From NCBI RefSeq assembly GCF_014201415.1, contig NZ_JACHEH010000001.1:558001-622000 (forward strand): 64,000 bases of DNA, given 5' to 3'. Origin of the DNA: Chelatococcus composti (GTDB taxonomy: Bacteria; Pseudomonadota; Alphaproteobacteria; Rhizobiales; Beijerinckiaceae). This document shows positions 17,123-25,190 of this stretch, piece after piece. The translations under genes and the position numbers were made by a program. The notes beneath the pieces were generated by a model. That model did no database searches. It was not told the DNA's origin and saw nothing but the letters and a program-made list of their open reading frames with translations. Position 1 is the stretch's first letter, and each line of letters opens with the position of its first letter.

Positions 17123-17521
17123 ATGCGTCGTGAAGACCTTCGCATCTGCCTTGCGGTCGGCTGCGGCGCTGCGCTCGGCTCGCTGCTGCGCTTTTTCGTC
17201 ACTGTCGGCGTCGGGGTCTGGCCCGTCCTCCCGCTTCTCGGCGCGACTGCCGCCGTCAACGTGGTGGGCTCGTTCATCATCGGCTTCTTCGCGCGCATCT
17301 CCGGCCCCGCAGGCAGCCTCTCCATCGGCCCCGTCGGCCGCCAGTTCGTTATGGGCGGCCTGTGCGGCGGGCTGACCACCTTCTCGGCACTCAGCCTCGA
17401 AACGTTCCTCCTCCTCGGCGACAGCCCCGGCCTCGCCGCCGTCTACCTCACGGCGGTCGTCCTGCTGTCGCTCGGCGCCGTGCTCGGTGGCCACGCGCTT
17501 GCCGCCCGCCACGGTCGCTGA
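17123..17521 (+). CDS. crcB: Fluoride-specific ion channel FluC/CrcB, second copy
   Basis: A 132-residue, four-helix membrane protein starting 12 bases after the first crcB gene, so the pair is co-transcribed. It carries GAALGSLLRFF, AAVNVVGSF with the channel asparagine, and GGLCGGLTTFSALSLE, closer to the family consensus than copy one. Likely partner of the first copy in a heterodimeric fluoride channel, with one subunit inserted in each orientation; this is inference from tandem arrangement and family knowledge. Confidence 0.92.
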   Translation: MRREDLRICLAVGCGAALGSLLRFFVTVGVGVWPVLPLLGATAAVNVVGSFIIGFFARISGPAGSLSIGPVGRQFVMGGLCGGLTTFSALSLETFLLLGDSPGLAAVYLTAVVLLSLGAVLGGHALAARHGR

Positions 17522-17685
17522 CAGGTAGGAAACGTTTTGCGCGAACTGCGCTGCTGCGGCAGCCGGCGGCAACATCATTCTCCACAGACCGGCAAAATGA
17601 GGCAGGCTTTTCTGCGCGGGGCAGTATTATCGGCATCCGGCCGCAATCCGGCCGGCGTGTAAAAGGAATTTCTTCGGGAGATGAC

Positions 17686-18771
17686 ATGAAGGTTGCCATT
17701 CTCGGGAGCGGGGGCATCGGGCTGGCCAGCGCCGCATGGCTCGCGCATCACGGCCATGAGCCAGTGCTGTGGTCGCCCTCCGGCGCGGGCACGCGCGAGC
17801 TCGCCGCCGGCGAGAGCCTCCGCTACAGCGGCAAGATCGAGGGCGAGTGCCGGCCGCAGGTCGCCACAAGCGCGGCCGAGGCCGTGGCGGATGCCGACGT
17901 CATCCTCGTCGCCGTTCCCGGCAACGGACACCGCACCGTGATGGAGGCCGCGGCCCCGCACATCAGGCCGGGCCAGGTGGTCATCATCAGCTCGCTCTGC
18001 TCCCTCAGCGCGCTCTATCTCTCGCGCCTTCTTGCCGGGCGCGGCGTCGAGGTGCCGATCGCCACGTGGGGCACCACGGTACTGACGGCGCGCCGGCGCA
18101 GCGGCACCGAGGTGGCGATCATGACCGTGCGCACCAGCCTGCACGTCGCCACCCTGCCCGTCTCGCAGGCGGCCGTTGGCCTGGAGACGTGCCGCACGCT
18201 CTTCGGCGACCGCTTCATCGAACAGTCGGACGTGCTCGCCACCTCCCTCATCAACATCAACCCGGTGGCGCATTTCGGCCTGGCGCTCTGCAACCTCACG
18301 CGCATCGAGCGCGGCGAGAACTGGCCGCAGTACCACTACATGACGGACGCCGTCAGCCGGCTCATCACGACACTCGACCACGAGCGCCTTGCCGTCGCCA
18401 GCGCCTTTGGCCTCAAGATCCATCCCATCGAGGAGCATTTCCACCGCTCCTTCGACGTGCCGGTGGGGGATCTCGCCGACATCGCGCGCACGATCCACGC
18501 CCGGCGCGGCGGCCCGCCCGGGCCGACCACGCTCGACACGCGCTTCGTCCACGAGGACGTTCCCTACGGCCTCGTCTTCGCCGAGGCGATCGGCAAGATC
18601 GCGGGCGTCGACACGACGGTGCACTCGGCCGGCATCACGGTTATCTCCGCCATCTACGGGCGCGACTTCCGGGCCGAGAACGACCTTCTGCCCGTGCTCG
18701 GGCTCGAGGGCCTGTCGAAGGAGGAGCTGCTGCGGCGCGCCCGCGAGGGCTGGCCAGCCGCAACGGCCTAG
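17686..18771 (+). CDS. Opine (octopine/nopaline) dehydrogenase family protein
   Basis: A 361-residue NAD(P)-dependent oxidoreductase; GGGAG lies before the start. Residues 1-180 form a Rossmann domain beginning MKVAILGSGGIG. The C-terminal domain matches octopine/nopaline dehydrogenases: NINPVAH with the catalytic H196, and YMTDAVSRL followed by DHERLAVASAFGL. Family members reductively condense an amino acid with a keto acid or run the reverse oxidation, also in metallophore synthesis. No nicotianamine-synthase-like partner gene is nearby, so metallophore synthesis is not supported. An Lrp/AsnC regulator starts 14 bases downstream and a carboxylate transporter follows convergently; together they suggest catabolism of an opine or a related amino acid. 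Confidence 0.87.
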   Translation: MKVAILGSGGIGLASAAWLAHHGHEPVLWSPSGAGTRELAAGESLRYSGKIEGECRPQVATSAAEAVADADVILVAVPGNGHRTVMEAAAPHIRPGQVVIISSLCSLSALYLSRLLAGRGVEVPIATWGTTVLTARRRSGTEVAIMTVRTSLHVATLPVSQAAVGLETCRTLFGDRFIEQSDVLATSLININPVAHFGLALCNLTRIERGENWPQYHYMTDAVSRLITTLDHERLAVASAFGLKIHPIEEHFHRSFDVPVGDLADIARTIHARRGGPPGPTTLDTRFVHEDVPYGLVFAEAIGKIAGVDTTVHSAGITVISAIYGRDFRAENDLLPVLGLEGLSKEELLRRAREGWPAATA

Positions 18772-18785
18772 CGGACGATCCGACC

Positions 18786-19262
18786 ATGGCGATCGACGAA
18801 TTCGACCGTCGTATCCTTGCCGCGTTGCAGGGTGATGCGACCCTCTCCATCGCCGAGATCGCGGAGCGGGCGGGCCTCTCGCCCACTCCGTGCTGGCGCC
18901 GTATCCAGAAGCTGGAGCGGTCCGGCGTCATCCGCAAGCGCGTCGCCCTGCTCGACCGCAAGCAGCTGAACGCGGGCGTCACCGTGTTCATCGCGATACG
19001 CACGAGCCAGCACACCCTCGCCTGGCTCGAGAAGTTCCAGAAGGCGGTGGCGGATATCCCGGAAATCGTCGACGTCTACCGCATGAGCGGCGAGATCGAC
19101 TACCTGCTGCGTGCCCTGGTACCCGACATCACGGCCTATGACGCGGTGTACAAGAAGCTCATCAGCCGCGTCGACCTCACCGACGTCTCCTCCATGTTCG
19201 CCATGGAGGAGATCAAGTCGACGACCGAGATACCGCTCGATTTCGCCCTCGCGTCCGGCTGA
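18786..19262 (+). CDS. Lrp/AsnC family transcriptional regulator
   Basis: A 158-residue regulator. Residues 3-62 are the AsnC-type winged helix (FDRRILAALQ at the start, ERAGLSPTPCWRRIQKLE as recognition helix) and residues 68-150 the RAM ligand-binding domain. It belongs to the branch that usually activates or represses an adjacent amino-acid catabolic gene in response to that amino acid. It starts 14 bases after the opine-dehydrogenase-like gene, so the two are likely co-transcribed and the regulator may sense the enzyme's substrate. It converges on tctA with a shared terminator hairpin. Confidence 0.93.
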   Translation: MAIDEFDRRILAALQGDATLSIAEIAERAGLSPTPCWRRIQKLERSGVIRKRVALLDRKQLNAGVTVFIAIRTSQHTLAWLEKFQKAVADIPEIVDVYRMSGEIDYLLRALVPDITAYDAVYKKLISRVDLTDVSSMFAMEEIKSTTEIPLDFALASG

Positions 19263-19270
19263 GAGCCCGG

Positions 19271-19294
19271 GGCGGCGGCCGTCAGGCCGCCGCC
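19271..19294. terminator. Shared terminator hairpin between lrp-type gene and tctA
   Basis: GGCGGCGGCC / GGCCGCCGCC forms a perfect 10-bp stem around the loop GTCA. The loop contains the tctA stop codon, so the hairpin overlaps the last codons of tctA and lies nine bases after the Lrp gene. Neither strand has a clear T-run. Confidence 0.45.
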
Positions 19295-20787
19295 GGCTTG
19301 CGCTGCCGCTTCTCGCGCCAGCTGCGGTAGAGCGGCGTCACCAGCACGATGGCTGTCAGCAGCGCGAGGATGATCGACACCCAAGACGCAACCAGCGCGG
19401 AGGGGTCTCCCTGCGAGATGGTGAGCGACAGCCGCAGCTGGCTCTCGGCCATCGGCCCAAGGATGAGCCCCAGCACCACGGGCGCCTGCGGATAGTCCAG
19501 CTTCTCCAACACATAGGCGACGACGCCGACACCCATGAGAACATAGAGGTCGAACATCGCGTTGTTGACAGCGTAGACGCCGATGGCGACGAAGAGGACG
19601 ATCAGCGGCGCCAGCACAATGCGCGGCAGACGCAGCACCTGGCCGAAGATGCGCGTCGCGGCGAGGCCCCCCACCGCGAACAGCAGGAAGGCGGACAGCA
19701 GCATCTGCAGCATGAAGCCGTAGACGATGTCGGGATGGTCGCGGAACAGCTGCGGGCCGGGCCGCAGGCCGTGCACGAGCAGCCCGCCGAGAATGACCGC
19801 CGCGACACCCGAGCCCGGAATGCCGAGCGACAGTGCCGGAATGAGCGCCGCCGCATTGTCCGCGCCGTTGCCAGCCTCCGAGGCCGCCACGCCCTCCGGG
19901 TTGCCCTGCCCGAAGGTTTCCGGGCTGTGCGCCACGCGCTTGGCCTCGTTGTAGGCGAGGAAGGACGACATGCTGCCTGCGGCGCCGGGCATGACGCCGA
20001 TGAAGATGCCGATGGCGGAGCTGCGCAGCCAGACGGGCAGGAAATAGCGCCATTCGCGCATGACGGAGCGCTGCTTCTTGAACCTCAGAAGCGAGGCCGA
20101 CATGCCCTCCTTGATCGCTTCCTCGGCCATCTGGAACACGGGCGGCAGGGCGAACAGACCCGTCAGCAGCACAACGATGCTGAAACCGTCCATCAGCTCG
20201 AGGCTGCCGAAGGTGAAGCGCTCCGTGCCGCTTGTCAGGTCCTGCCCCACGGTGCCGATGAGCAGGCCGATGGCGGAGGCGGCGATGCCCTTGACGAGAT
20301 CGTCGCCAAGCAGCGCCGAGATGGTGGCAAGGCCGAGCATTGCCAGCCAGAAATATTCCGCCGGGCCGAAGAGCAGGCTCACCTTGACCAGCGGCGGCGC
20401 GAAGAGGATGAGCGCGATGGCGGACAGCACGCTGCCGATGACGCCGGACACGACGGCCACCTGCAGCGCGTAGGCTGCCTCGCCCCGCTTTGTCATCTCG
20501 TAGCCGTCGAGGATCGTGGCGACGGAGGCCGGCGTGCCGGGCACGCGCATAAGAATGGCCGGAATGGCCCCGCCGTAGCTGCCGGCGTTGTACATGCCGG
20601 CCATCATGCCAAGGGCAAAGAGCGGGTCGAGCCCGAAGGTGAGCGGGATGAGGATGGCGATGCCTGTCGTCACCGTGAGGCCGGGCAAGGCGCCGACGAC
20701 GAGACCGGCGACGGAGCCAATGGTGATGGCCAGAAGGTTCGCCGGTGCGAAGACGTGAGGCAGGGCGTGGATTATGGCATCGATCAC
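19282..20787 (-). CDS. tctA: Tripartite tricarboxylate transporter, large permease TctA
   Basis: A 501-residue inner-membrane protein, the standard TctA length, with about 12 hydrophobic segments. The start is GTG at 20787, overlapping the tctB stop by four bases (GTGA), which fixes it well; longer in-frame extensions run through tctB and are not real. Hallmarks are GSVAGLVVGALPGLTVT near the N-terminus, GMMAGMYNAGSYGGAI, and the second-half repeat GVMPGAAGSM. With TctB and the binding protein TctC it imports a carboxylate using the ion gradient. Substrates of the family range from citrate to many aromatic and dicarboxylic acids, so the cargo is open. Confidence 0.93.
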   Translation of the reverse strand: MIDAIIHALPHVFAPANLLAITIGSVAGLVVGALPGLTVTTGIAILIPLTFGLDPLFALGMMAGMYNAGSYGGAIPAILMRVPGTPASVATILDGYEMTKRGEAAYALQVAVVSGVIGSVLSAIALILFAPPLVKVSLLFGPAEYFWLAMLGLATISALLGDDLVKGIAASAIGLLIGTVGQDLTSGTERFTFGSLELMDGFSIVVLLTGLFALPPVFQMAEEAIKEGMSASLLRFKKQRSVMREWRYFLPVWLRSSAIGIFIGVMPGAAGSMSSFLAYNEAKRVAHSPETFGQGNPEGVAASEAGNGADNAAALIPALSLGIPGSGVAAVILGGLLVHGLRPGPQLFRDHPDIVYGFMLQMLLSAFLLFAVGGLAATRIFGQVLRLPRIVLAPLIVLFVAIGVYAVNNAMFDLYVLMGVGVVAYVLEKLDYPQAPVVLGLILGPMAESQLRLSLTISQGDPSALVASWVSIILALLTAIVLVTPLYRSWREKRQRKPAAA

Positions 20788-21257
20788 CGCACCGACTCCC
20801 ACAGGTGCATCAGGACATCCGGCGGCATGGGCCGCTCGAGGGCCACGTTGAAGACGAGCACGATCAGCACGAGCGTGCCGACGGCGAGCGGAACCGTAAG
20901 CGCGAGGCGCCGGTATCCCAGAACGAACGGCAGCGCCACGGCGAGCGCGAAGCTGGGCAGCAGATAGCCGGTCACATCGATGGCCACGACATAGGCGACC
21001 AGCGCCACGAGGGTGATGAGGAAGCGCGGCAGATGCAGGAAGAACGGCTGCGCTCCCGCCTCGTCCCTGTGCCGGAGCTGGCGCGCAGCGACCAGGACGG
21101 CGCACAGGGCGAGCAGTACGGCAAGCACGCGCGGGAAGGCCGCGCTCTCGGCCGGATAATCGGCCGAGAGGACGAACACCGCGCCCGCGACGGCGATGAG
21201 CGCCGCCGCGAACACGAACTCGACGGTGCGTCGAGAGGGGCCGGCCGTCACCGCCAC
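20784..21257 (-). CDS. tctB: Tripartite tricarboxylate transporter, small permease TctB
   Basis: A 157-residue membrane protein with about four hydrophobic segments, as usual for TctB. TctB is poorly conserved; the assignment rests on size, topology, the FVLSADYPAESAAFPRVLA region after helix 1, and its place between tctC and tctA. It overlaps tctC by ten bases and tctA by four, so all three are translated from one message. Confidence 0.9.
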   Translation of the reverse strand: MAVTAGPSRRTVEFVFAAALIAVAGAVFVLSADYPAESAAFPRVLAVLLALCAVLVAARQLRHRDEAGAQPFFLHLPRFLITLVALVAYVVAIDVTGYLLPSFALAVALPFVLGYRRLALTVPLAVGTLVLIVLVFNVALERPMPPDVLMHLWESVR

Positions 21258-22216
21258 GGCGAGACCTTCCAGGTCGCCTCGAGGTCGGCCGTGCTCTTGT
21301 CGAGGAAGGCCTTGTAGTCGGCCGAGGCAAGATAGTGCAGCGGGATCTCGGCCTTCTTCGCGGCCTCGAGGTATTCCGGATCCTTCAGGGCCTTGTCGAC
21401 GGCCGCCTCGAGCTTCGCGACGATCTCGGCCGGGATGCCCTTGGGCGCGGCGATGCCACGCGAGGAGCCGGCGACCACATCATAGCCCTGCTCGCGGAAG
21501 GTCGGGGCATCCTTGAGATACTCCGACCGCTCCTCGCTCATCACGCCGAGGACGCGGATCTCACCCTCGCGCGCAAGTTGCAGCGCCTCGCTGAGGTTCA
21601 TCGTGGCGGCAGGGATGTGCCCGCCGAGCACCGCCTGGCGGACGGGCGCCGTGCCACCGAAGGGGGCGTGCGTCAGCTTGATGCCGGCCAGACGCTCAAA
21701 GTTGAGGATGGTGATGTGCTCGGACGAGCCGACCGCGCCCGAGGTGCCGACGGCGATCGTGCCGGGCTTCTCCTTCGCCGCCTCGACGAGGTCCTTCACG
21801 GACTTGAAGGGGCTGTTCTTGCCCACCACGAGCACACCGGGGTCATAGACGAGGTTGGCGATGGGCTGGAAGTCGTCCATCTTGAACTTTGCCTTGCCCT
21901 CGACGACGAGCGCGTTGATGGCCGGCACGTTGATGAAGCCGATGGTGTAGCCGTCGGGCTTGGCCTGGGCCACCGCCGTCCAGCCGATCTCACCGCCTGC
22001 GCCCGGCTTGTTGATGACCGCGATGCGCGCACCGTCGCCGAGGTGCTTCTCCATGAAGCTGGCGATCGAGCGGGCAGCCACGTCGGTGCCGCCGCCGGGA
22101 GCGAAGGCGACGATCATCTCGATCGGCTTTGTCGGATAGTCAGCAGCGAACGCGCTGCCCGACAGTGCGATGGCAGCCGCCATCCCCATGAGCCCCGTGC
22201 GGAAAATTCGTTTCAT
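21248..22216 (-). CDS. tctC: Tripartite tricarboxylate transporter substrate-binding protein TctC (Bug family)
   Basis: A 322-residue periplasmic binding protein. The start at 22216 has a strong GGAGGAGAGG ribosome-binding site. A signal peptide runs to about residue 24 (hydrophobic core, then SGSAFA before ADYPTKP). The mature protein has the Bug-family beginning YPTKPIEMIVAFAPGGGTD, whose loop binds the ligand carboxylate, and the later GHIPAATMN motif. It is the first gene of tctCBA and has its own promoter candidate. The opine-dehydrogenase-like gene convergent to this operon hints at an amino-acid-derived carboxylate as cargo, but that is speculation. Confidence 0.93.
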   Translation of the reverse strand: MKRIFRTGLMGMAAAIALSGSAFAADYPTKPIEMIVAFAPGGGTDVAARSIASFMEKHLGDGARIAVINKPGAGGEIGWTAVAQAKPDGYTIGFINVPAINALVVEGKAKFKMDDFQPIANLVYDPGVLVVGKNSPFKSVKDLVEAAKEKPGTIAVGTSGAVGSSEHITILNFERLAGIKLTHAPFGGTAPVRQAVLGGHIPAATMNLSEALQLAREGEIRVLGVMSEERSEYLKDAPTFREQGYDVVAGSSRGIAAPKGIPAEIVAKLEAAVDKALKDPEYLEAAKKAEIPLHYLASADYKAFLDKSTADLEATWKVSPWR

Positions 22217-22269
22217 CTTCCCTCTCCTCCGAAGAAGGCGCGCCCGAAGGCCGCGCACCCGATGCGATC

Positions 22270-22312
22270 GATATAACGGTCGACATGTTCTTTTCAACGT
22301 ACCACACGTACG
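22270..22312 (-). promoter_or_regulatory. Candidate tctC promoter with upstream inverted repeat
   Basis: On the minus strand TTGAAA (22297-22292) and TATATC (22275-22270) are spaced by 16 bases, giving a sigma-70-like promoter about 50 bases before tctC. Overlapping the 5' edge of the -35 box is CGTAC-CACAC-GTACG (22298-22312), a perfect 5-bp dyad suited to an activator or repressor. The rest of the 298-base gap to mazG shows nothing else. Confidence 0.45.
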
Positions 22313-22514
22313 ATTTCGCCTGACGATAGCCGAAGCGGAGTGGAATAAGATTTCCTTTCGCGGCCTCGCGGGGCCCTGCCCAGCAAATCCGCTGCCGTTG
22401 CGGCGGCCTGCCGGAAATGCGAGTGCGTCCGGCCGCTCGCAGGGAAATGCCGCGCCGGCCCGGATTTCTGCTATGCAGGGGCCATCCTCCGCAATGACTC
22501 GCCCGGAAGCCGAC

Positions 22515-23354
22515 ATGAAACCATCCCGCGACATCGAGGCGCTTCTCGCCATCATGGCGGCGCTGCGTACACCCGGCACCGGCTGCCCCTGGGATCTCGA
22601 ACAGTCGTTCGAGACCATCGCCCCCTACACGATCGAGGAAGCCTACGAGGTCGCCGATGCCATCGAACGTCGGGATTTCCTCGACCTGCGCGACGAGCTG
22701 GGCGACCTCCTGCTGCAGGTGGTCTTCCACGCACGCATGGCGGAGGAAGAGGGCCTGTTCACCTTCGGCGACGTGGTGCAGGCCATCACGGCCAAGCTCA
22801 TCCGCCGCCATCCGCATGTCTTCGGAAACGCGCGCAACCTTTCGCCGGAGGCGGTGAAGGCGCTGTGGCACGACATCAAGCAGCAGGAGAAGGACGAGCG
22901 CCGCCGTGAGCGCGTCGCCGCGGGCAAGACGGACGACAGCGCCCACGACCATGGCCTGCTCGCAGATGTGCCGAAGGTTCTGCCCGCGCTGACGCGCGCC
23001 GAGAAGCTGCAGCGCAAGGCGGCGACGGTCGGCTTCGACTGGACGGACCGGCGCGCTGTCCTCGACAAGATCCGCGAGGAGCTGCGCGAGGTGGAGGATA
23101 CGCTCGATACGGCCGACCGCAATGCCCAGAAGGATGAGATCGGCGACCTGCTCTTTGCCGTCGCCAATCTTGCGCGTCACCTCGACATCGATCCCGAGGC
23201 GGCGCTGCGCGGCACCAATGCTAAGTTCGAGCGCCGCTTCCGCTTCATCGAGCGAACGGTTGAAGACAGGGGCGCCTCGTTGTCCGAACTCACCCTGGCG
23301 GACATGGAGGACATCTGGCAGGAGGCCAAGCGGCGGGAGCGCGCGGGCGCCTGA
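22515..23354 (+). CDS. mazG: Nucleoside triphosphate pyrophosphohydrolase MazG
   Basis: A 279-residue cytosolic enzyme that hydrolyses (d)NTPs to monophosphates and pyrophosphate, clearing non-standard nucleotides. The start at 22515 has GGAAG upstream; an ATG at 22494 lacks one. Two tandem MazG domains are visible, each with the E-E-x-x-E then E-x-x-D metal-binding pattern: EEAYEVADAIERRDFLDLRDELGD in the first (quoted motif spans residues about 42-65) and EELREVEDTLDTADR...DEIGD in the second. The second set is intact, and that site is the active one in E. coli. It converges on hflX with a three-base gap, an arrangement typical of Hyphomicrobiales. Confidence 0.94.
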   Translation: MKPSRDIEALLAIMAALRTPGTGCPWDLEQSFETIAPYTIEEAYEVADAIERRDFLDLRDELGDLLLQVVFHARMAEEEGLFTFGDVVQAITAKLIRRHPHVFGNARNLSPEAVKALWHDIKQQEKDERRRERVAAGKTDDSAHDHGLLADVPKVLPALTRAEKLQRKAATVGFDWTDRRAVLDKIREELREVEDTLDTADRNAQKDEIGDLLFAVANLARHLDIDPEAALRGTNAKFERRFRFIERTVEDRGASLSELTLADMEDIWQEAKRRERAGA

Positions 23355-23357
23355 AAT

Positions 23358-24758
23358 TCAGGCCGCGGCGGCGCGCCTTGCGCCGGGGCAGCGCCTTGTC
23401 AGGCGCGATTCCTTCTCCGGCGAGAGACGGACGGTCAGCGCGATGTGGCCGTCCTCGCCCTCCTCGCGCTTCAGGATCTCCGCCTCTTCATAGAGCCAGT
23501 TGAGCGTCGCCCCCTCGGTCGGCGCAAGTTCGACCCGATAGATTGGCCGGCCGGCGGCGATGCGTGCCTCGATTTCGGCCAGCAGTGTGTCGATGCCGTA
23601 CCCGGTCTGGGCCGACACGAGCACCGGCTGGCGGCTGCCGCTCTTGCGCGCGGCGAGCGCGGCGAGGCGCTCGCGCGTTGCCTCGTCGAGCAGGTCCGCC
23701 TTGTTCCAGACCTCGATGAGGTTGCGCTGGCGTGCCTCGTCGATGCCGAGCTCGCGCAGAATGTTCTCCACATCGGCGGCCTGGGCGTCCGTGTCCTCGT
23801 GTGACACGTCGCGCACGTGCAGGAGCACGTCGGCCTCGACGACATCCTCCAGCGTCGCGCGGAAGGCGGCGACGAGCATTGTCGGCAGGTCGGAGATGAA
23901 GCCCACGGTGTCGGACAGGATGGCCTTCTCGCCGTGCGGCAGCGTGATGGCGCGCGCCGTCGGGTCCAGGGTGGCGAACAGCATGTCCTCGGCCATCACG
24001 GAGGCTGTGGTGAGCCGGTTGAACAGCGTCGACTTGCCGGCGTTGGTGTAGCCCACCAGCGCGACGACCGGATAGGGCACGCGCCGGCGGCCGGCACGAT
24101 GCAGCGAGCGCGTGCGCTTGACCTGCTCGAGCTCGCGCTCGATGCGCGTCATGCGGTCCTGGATGATGCGCCGGTCGGCCTCGATCTGCGTCTCGCCGGG
24201 GCCGCCGAGGAAGCCGAAGCCGCCGCGCTGGCGCTCCAGGTGCGTCCACGAGCGCACGAGGCGGCTCTTCTGGTAGGCGAGATGCGCCAGCTCCACCTGG
24301 AGGGCGCCCTCGCGCGTGCGGGCGCGGCGGCCGAAGATCTCGAGAATGAGGCCGGTGCGGTCGATGACCTTGCACCCCCAGGCCCGCTCCAGGTTGCGCT
24401 GCTGCACAGGCGACAACGCACAGTCCATGACGACGAGGCCGATGTTCGAGGCCTTTATCGTCCCGGCCAGCTCCTCGACCTTGCCCTTGCCGAGGTATGT
24501 CGCGGGGCGCACGTCGTCGACGGTCACGATGAAGGCCCCGACGACATCGAGGTCGATGGCGCGTGCAAGGCCCGCTGCCTCGTCGAGACGCGCCTCGGGA
24601 TCACGCAGGTTTGTGCTGCCTGTCTCTCGCGAGCGCGCCTTGCGCGCAGGATAGGGACCGACGACGAAGGTGGCGGTCCCCGACGCGACGGTCTTCTCGG
24701 GTTCGGCAAGGTGCGCCGCGAGCGCACCCTTTCGCTTTCTGGGTCTGGGTTCGGTCAA
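23358..24758 (-). CDS. hflX: Ribosome-splitting GTPase HflX
   Basis: A 466-residue OBG-HflX GTPase that binds 50S subunits and rescues stalled ribosomes, often under heat or antibiotic stress. The likely start is TTG at 24758, one base after the hfq stop, with AAAGG upstream; a longer in-frame extension through hfq is rejected. Residues 70-200 are the HflX domain ([25 protein letters not shown]), followed by a coiled-coil stretch and the G domain: GYTNAGKS (236-243), DTVG (283-286), NKAD and SAQTG. The basic N-terminal tail is typical of alphaproteobacteria. It is the second gene of hfq-hflX. Confidence 0.94.
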   Translation of the reverse strand: MTEPRPRKRKGALAAHLAEPEKTVASGTATFVVGPYPARKARSRETGSTNLRDPEARLDEAAGLARAIDLDVVGAFIVTVDDVRPATYLGKGKVEELAGTIKASNIGLVVMDCALSPVQQRNLERAWGCKVIDRTGLILEIFGRRARTREGALQVELAHLAYQKSRLVRSWTHLERQRGGFGFLGGPGETQIEADRRIIQDRMTRIERELEQVKRTRSLHRAGRRRVPYPVVALVGYTNAGKSTLFNRLTTASVMAEDMLFATLDPTARAITLPHGEKAILSDTVGFISDLPTMLVAAFRATLEDVVEADVLLHVRDVSHEDTDAQAADVENILRELGIDEARQRNLIEVWNKADLLDEATRERLAALAARKSGSRQPVLVSAQTGYGIDTLLAEIEARIAAGRPIYRVELAPTEGATLNWLYEEAEILKREEGEDGHIALTVRLSPEKESRLTRRCPGARRAAAA

Positions 24759-24759
24759 G

Positions 24760-25014
24760 TCAGGCCTTTTCGCCGCCCTCTTCGCCCTGCTCGAACAGCT
24801 GAATCGGATGACCCGGCATGATTGTCGAGATCGCATGCTTGTAGACAAGCTGCGAGTGGCCATCCCGGCGCAGAAGGACGCAGAAGTTGTCGAACCATGT
24901 GACAACGCCCTGCAGCTTCACGCCATTGACGAGGAAGATCGTCAGCGGAACCTTGTTCTTGCGGACGTTGTTGAGAAAGGTGTCTTGCAGGTTCTGCGTG
25001 CGTTCGCCCGCCAT
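24760..25014 (-). CDS. hfq: RNA chaperone Hfq
   Basis: An 84-residue Sm-like protein that forms a hexameric ring and pairs small RNAs with mRNA targets. Residues 7-66 carry the Sm1 motif ([20 protein letters not shown] region, with the proximal-face Q8 and F39/K56-type residues recognisable: [17 protein letters not shown]) and the Sm2 signature YKHAIST. The short acidic tail GEEGGEKA is usual for alphaproteobacteria. It is co-transcribed with hflX. A promoter and operator-like repeat are visible about 100 bases upstream. Confidence 0.97.
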   Translation of the reverse strand: MAGERTQNLQDTFLNNVRKNKVPLTIFLVNGVKLQGVVTWFDNFCVLLRRDGHSQLVYKHAISTIMPGHPIQLFEQGEEGGEKA

Positions 25015-25104
25015 TGTTGAGCCTCGTCAGCCGTGCCGCCGCCGGTCCGCGGCGCGCTTTTGTTGTTCTTGCCCGCTGGAGAGAATCGCCCCCAGGCCCA
25101 AGGC

Positions 25105-25154
25105 ATACCAAGACCGGTTGGTATCATTACAAAGGCATAGGACTTTGCGCGCAA
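25105..25154 (-). promoter_or_regulatory. Candidate hfq promoter with a 7-bp inverted repeat over the start site
   Basis: On the minus strand TTGCGC (25154-25149) and TGTAAT (25131-25126) are spaced by 17 bases, a fair sigma-70-type promoter. Immediately downstream, covering the expected transcription start, is ATACCAA-GACCGG-TTGGTAT (25105-25124), a perfect 7-bp dyad with 6-base centre. The form resembles TetR-family operators. The hfq leader would be about 105 bases. Confidence 0.45.
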
Positions 25155-25190
25155 GTGGTCTTGAGCGCATTAAGTCCGTTTATTGCCGTT

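Noticed and set aside
20788-21330. N-terminal extension of TctA through tctB
   Set aside because: The in-frame extension has no TctA homology features and tctB occupies this stretch in another frame; the GTG overlapping the tctB stop fits.
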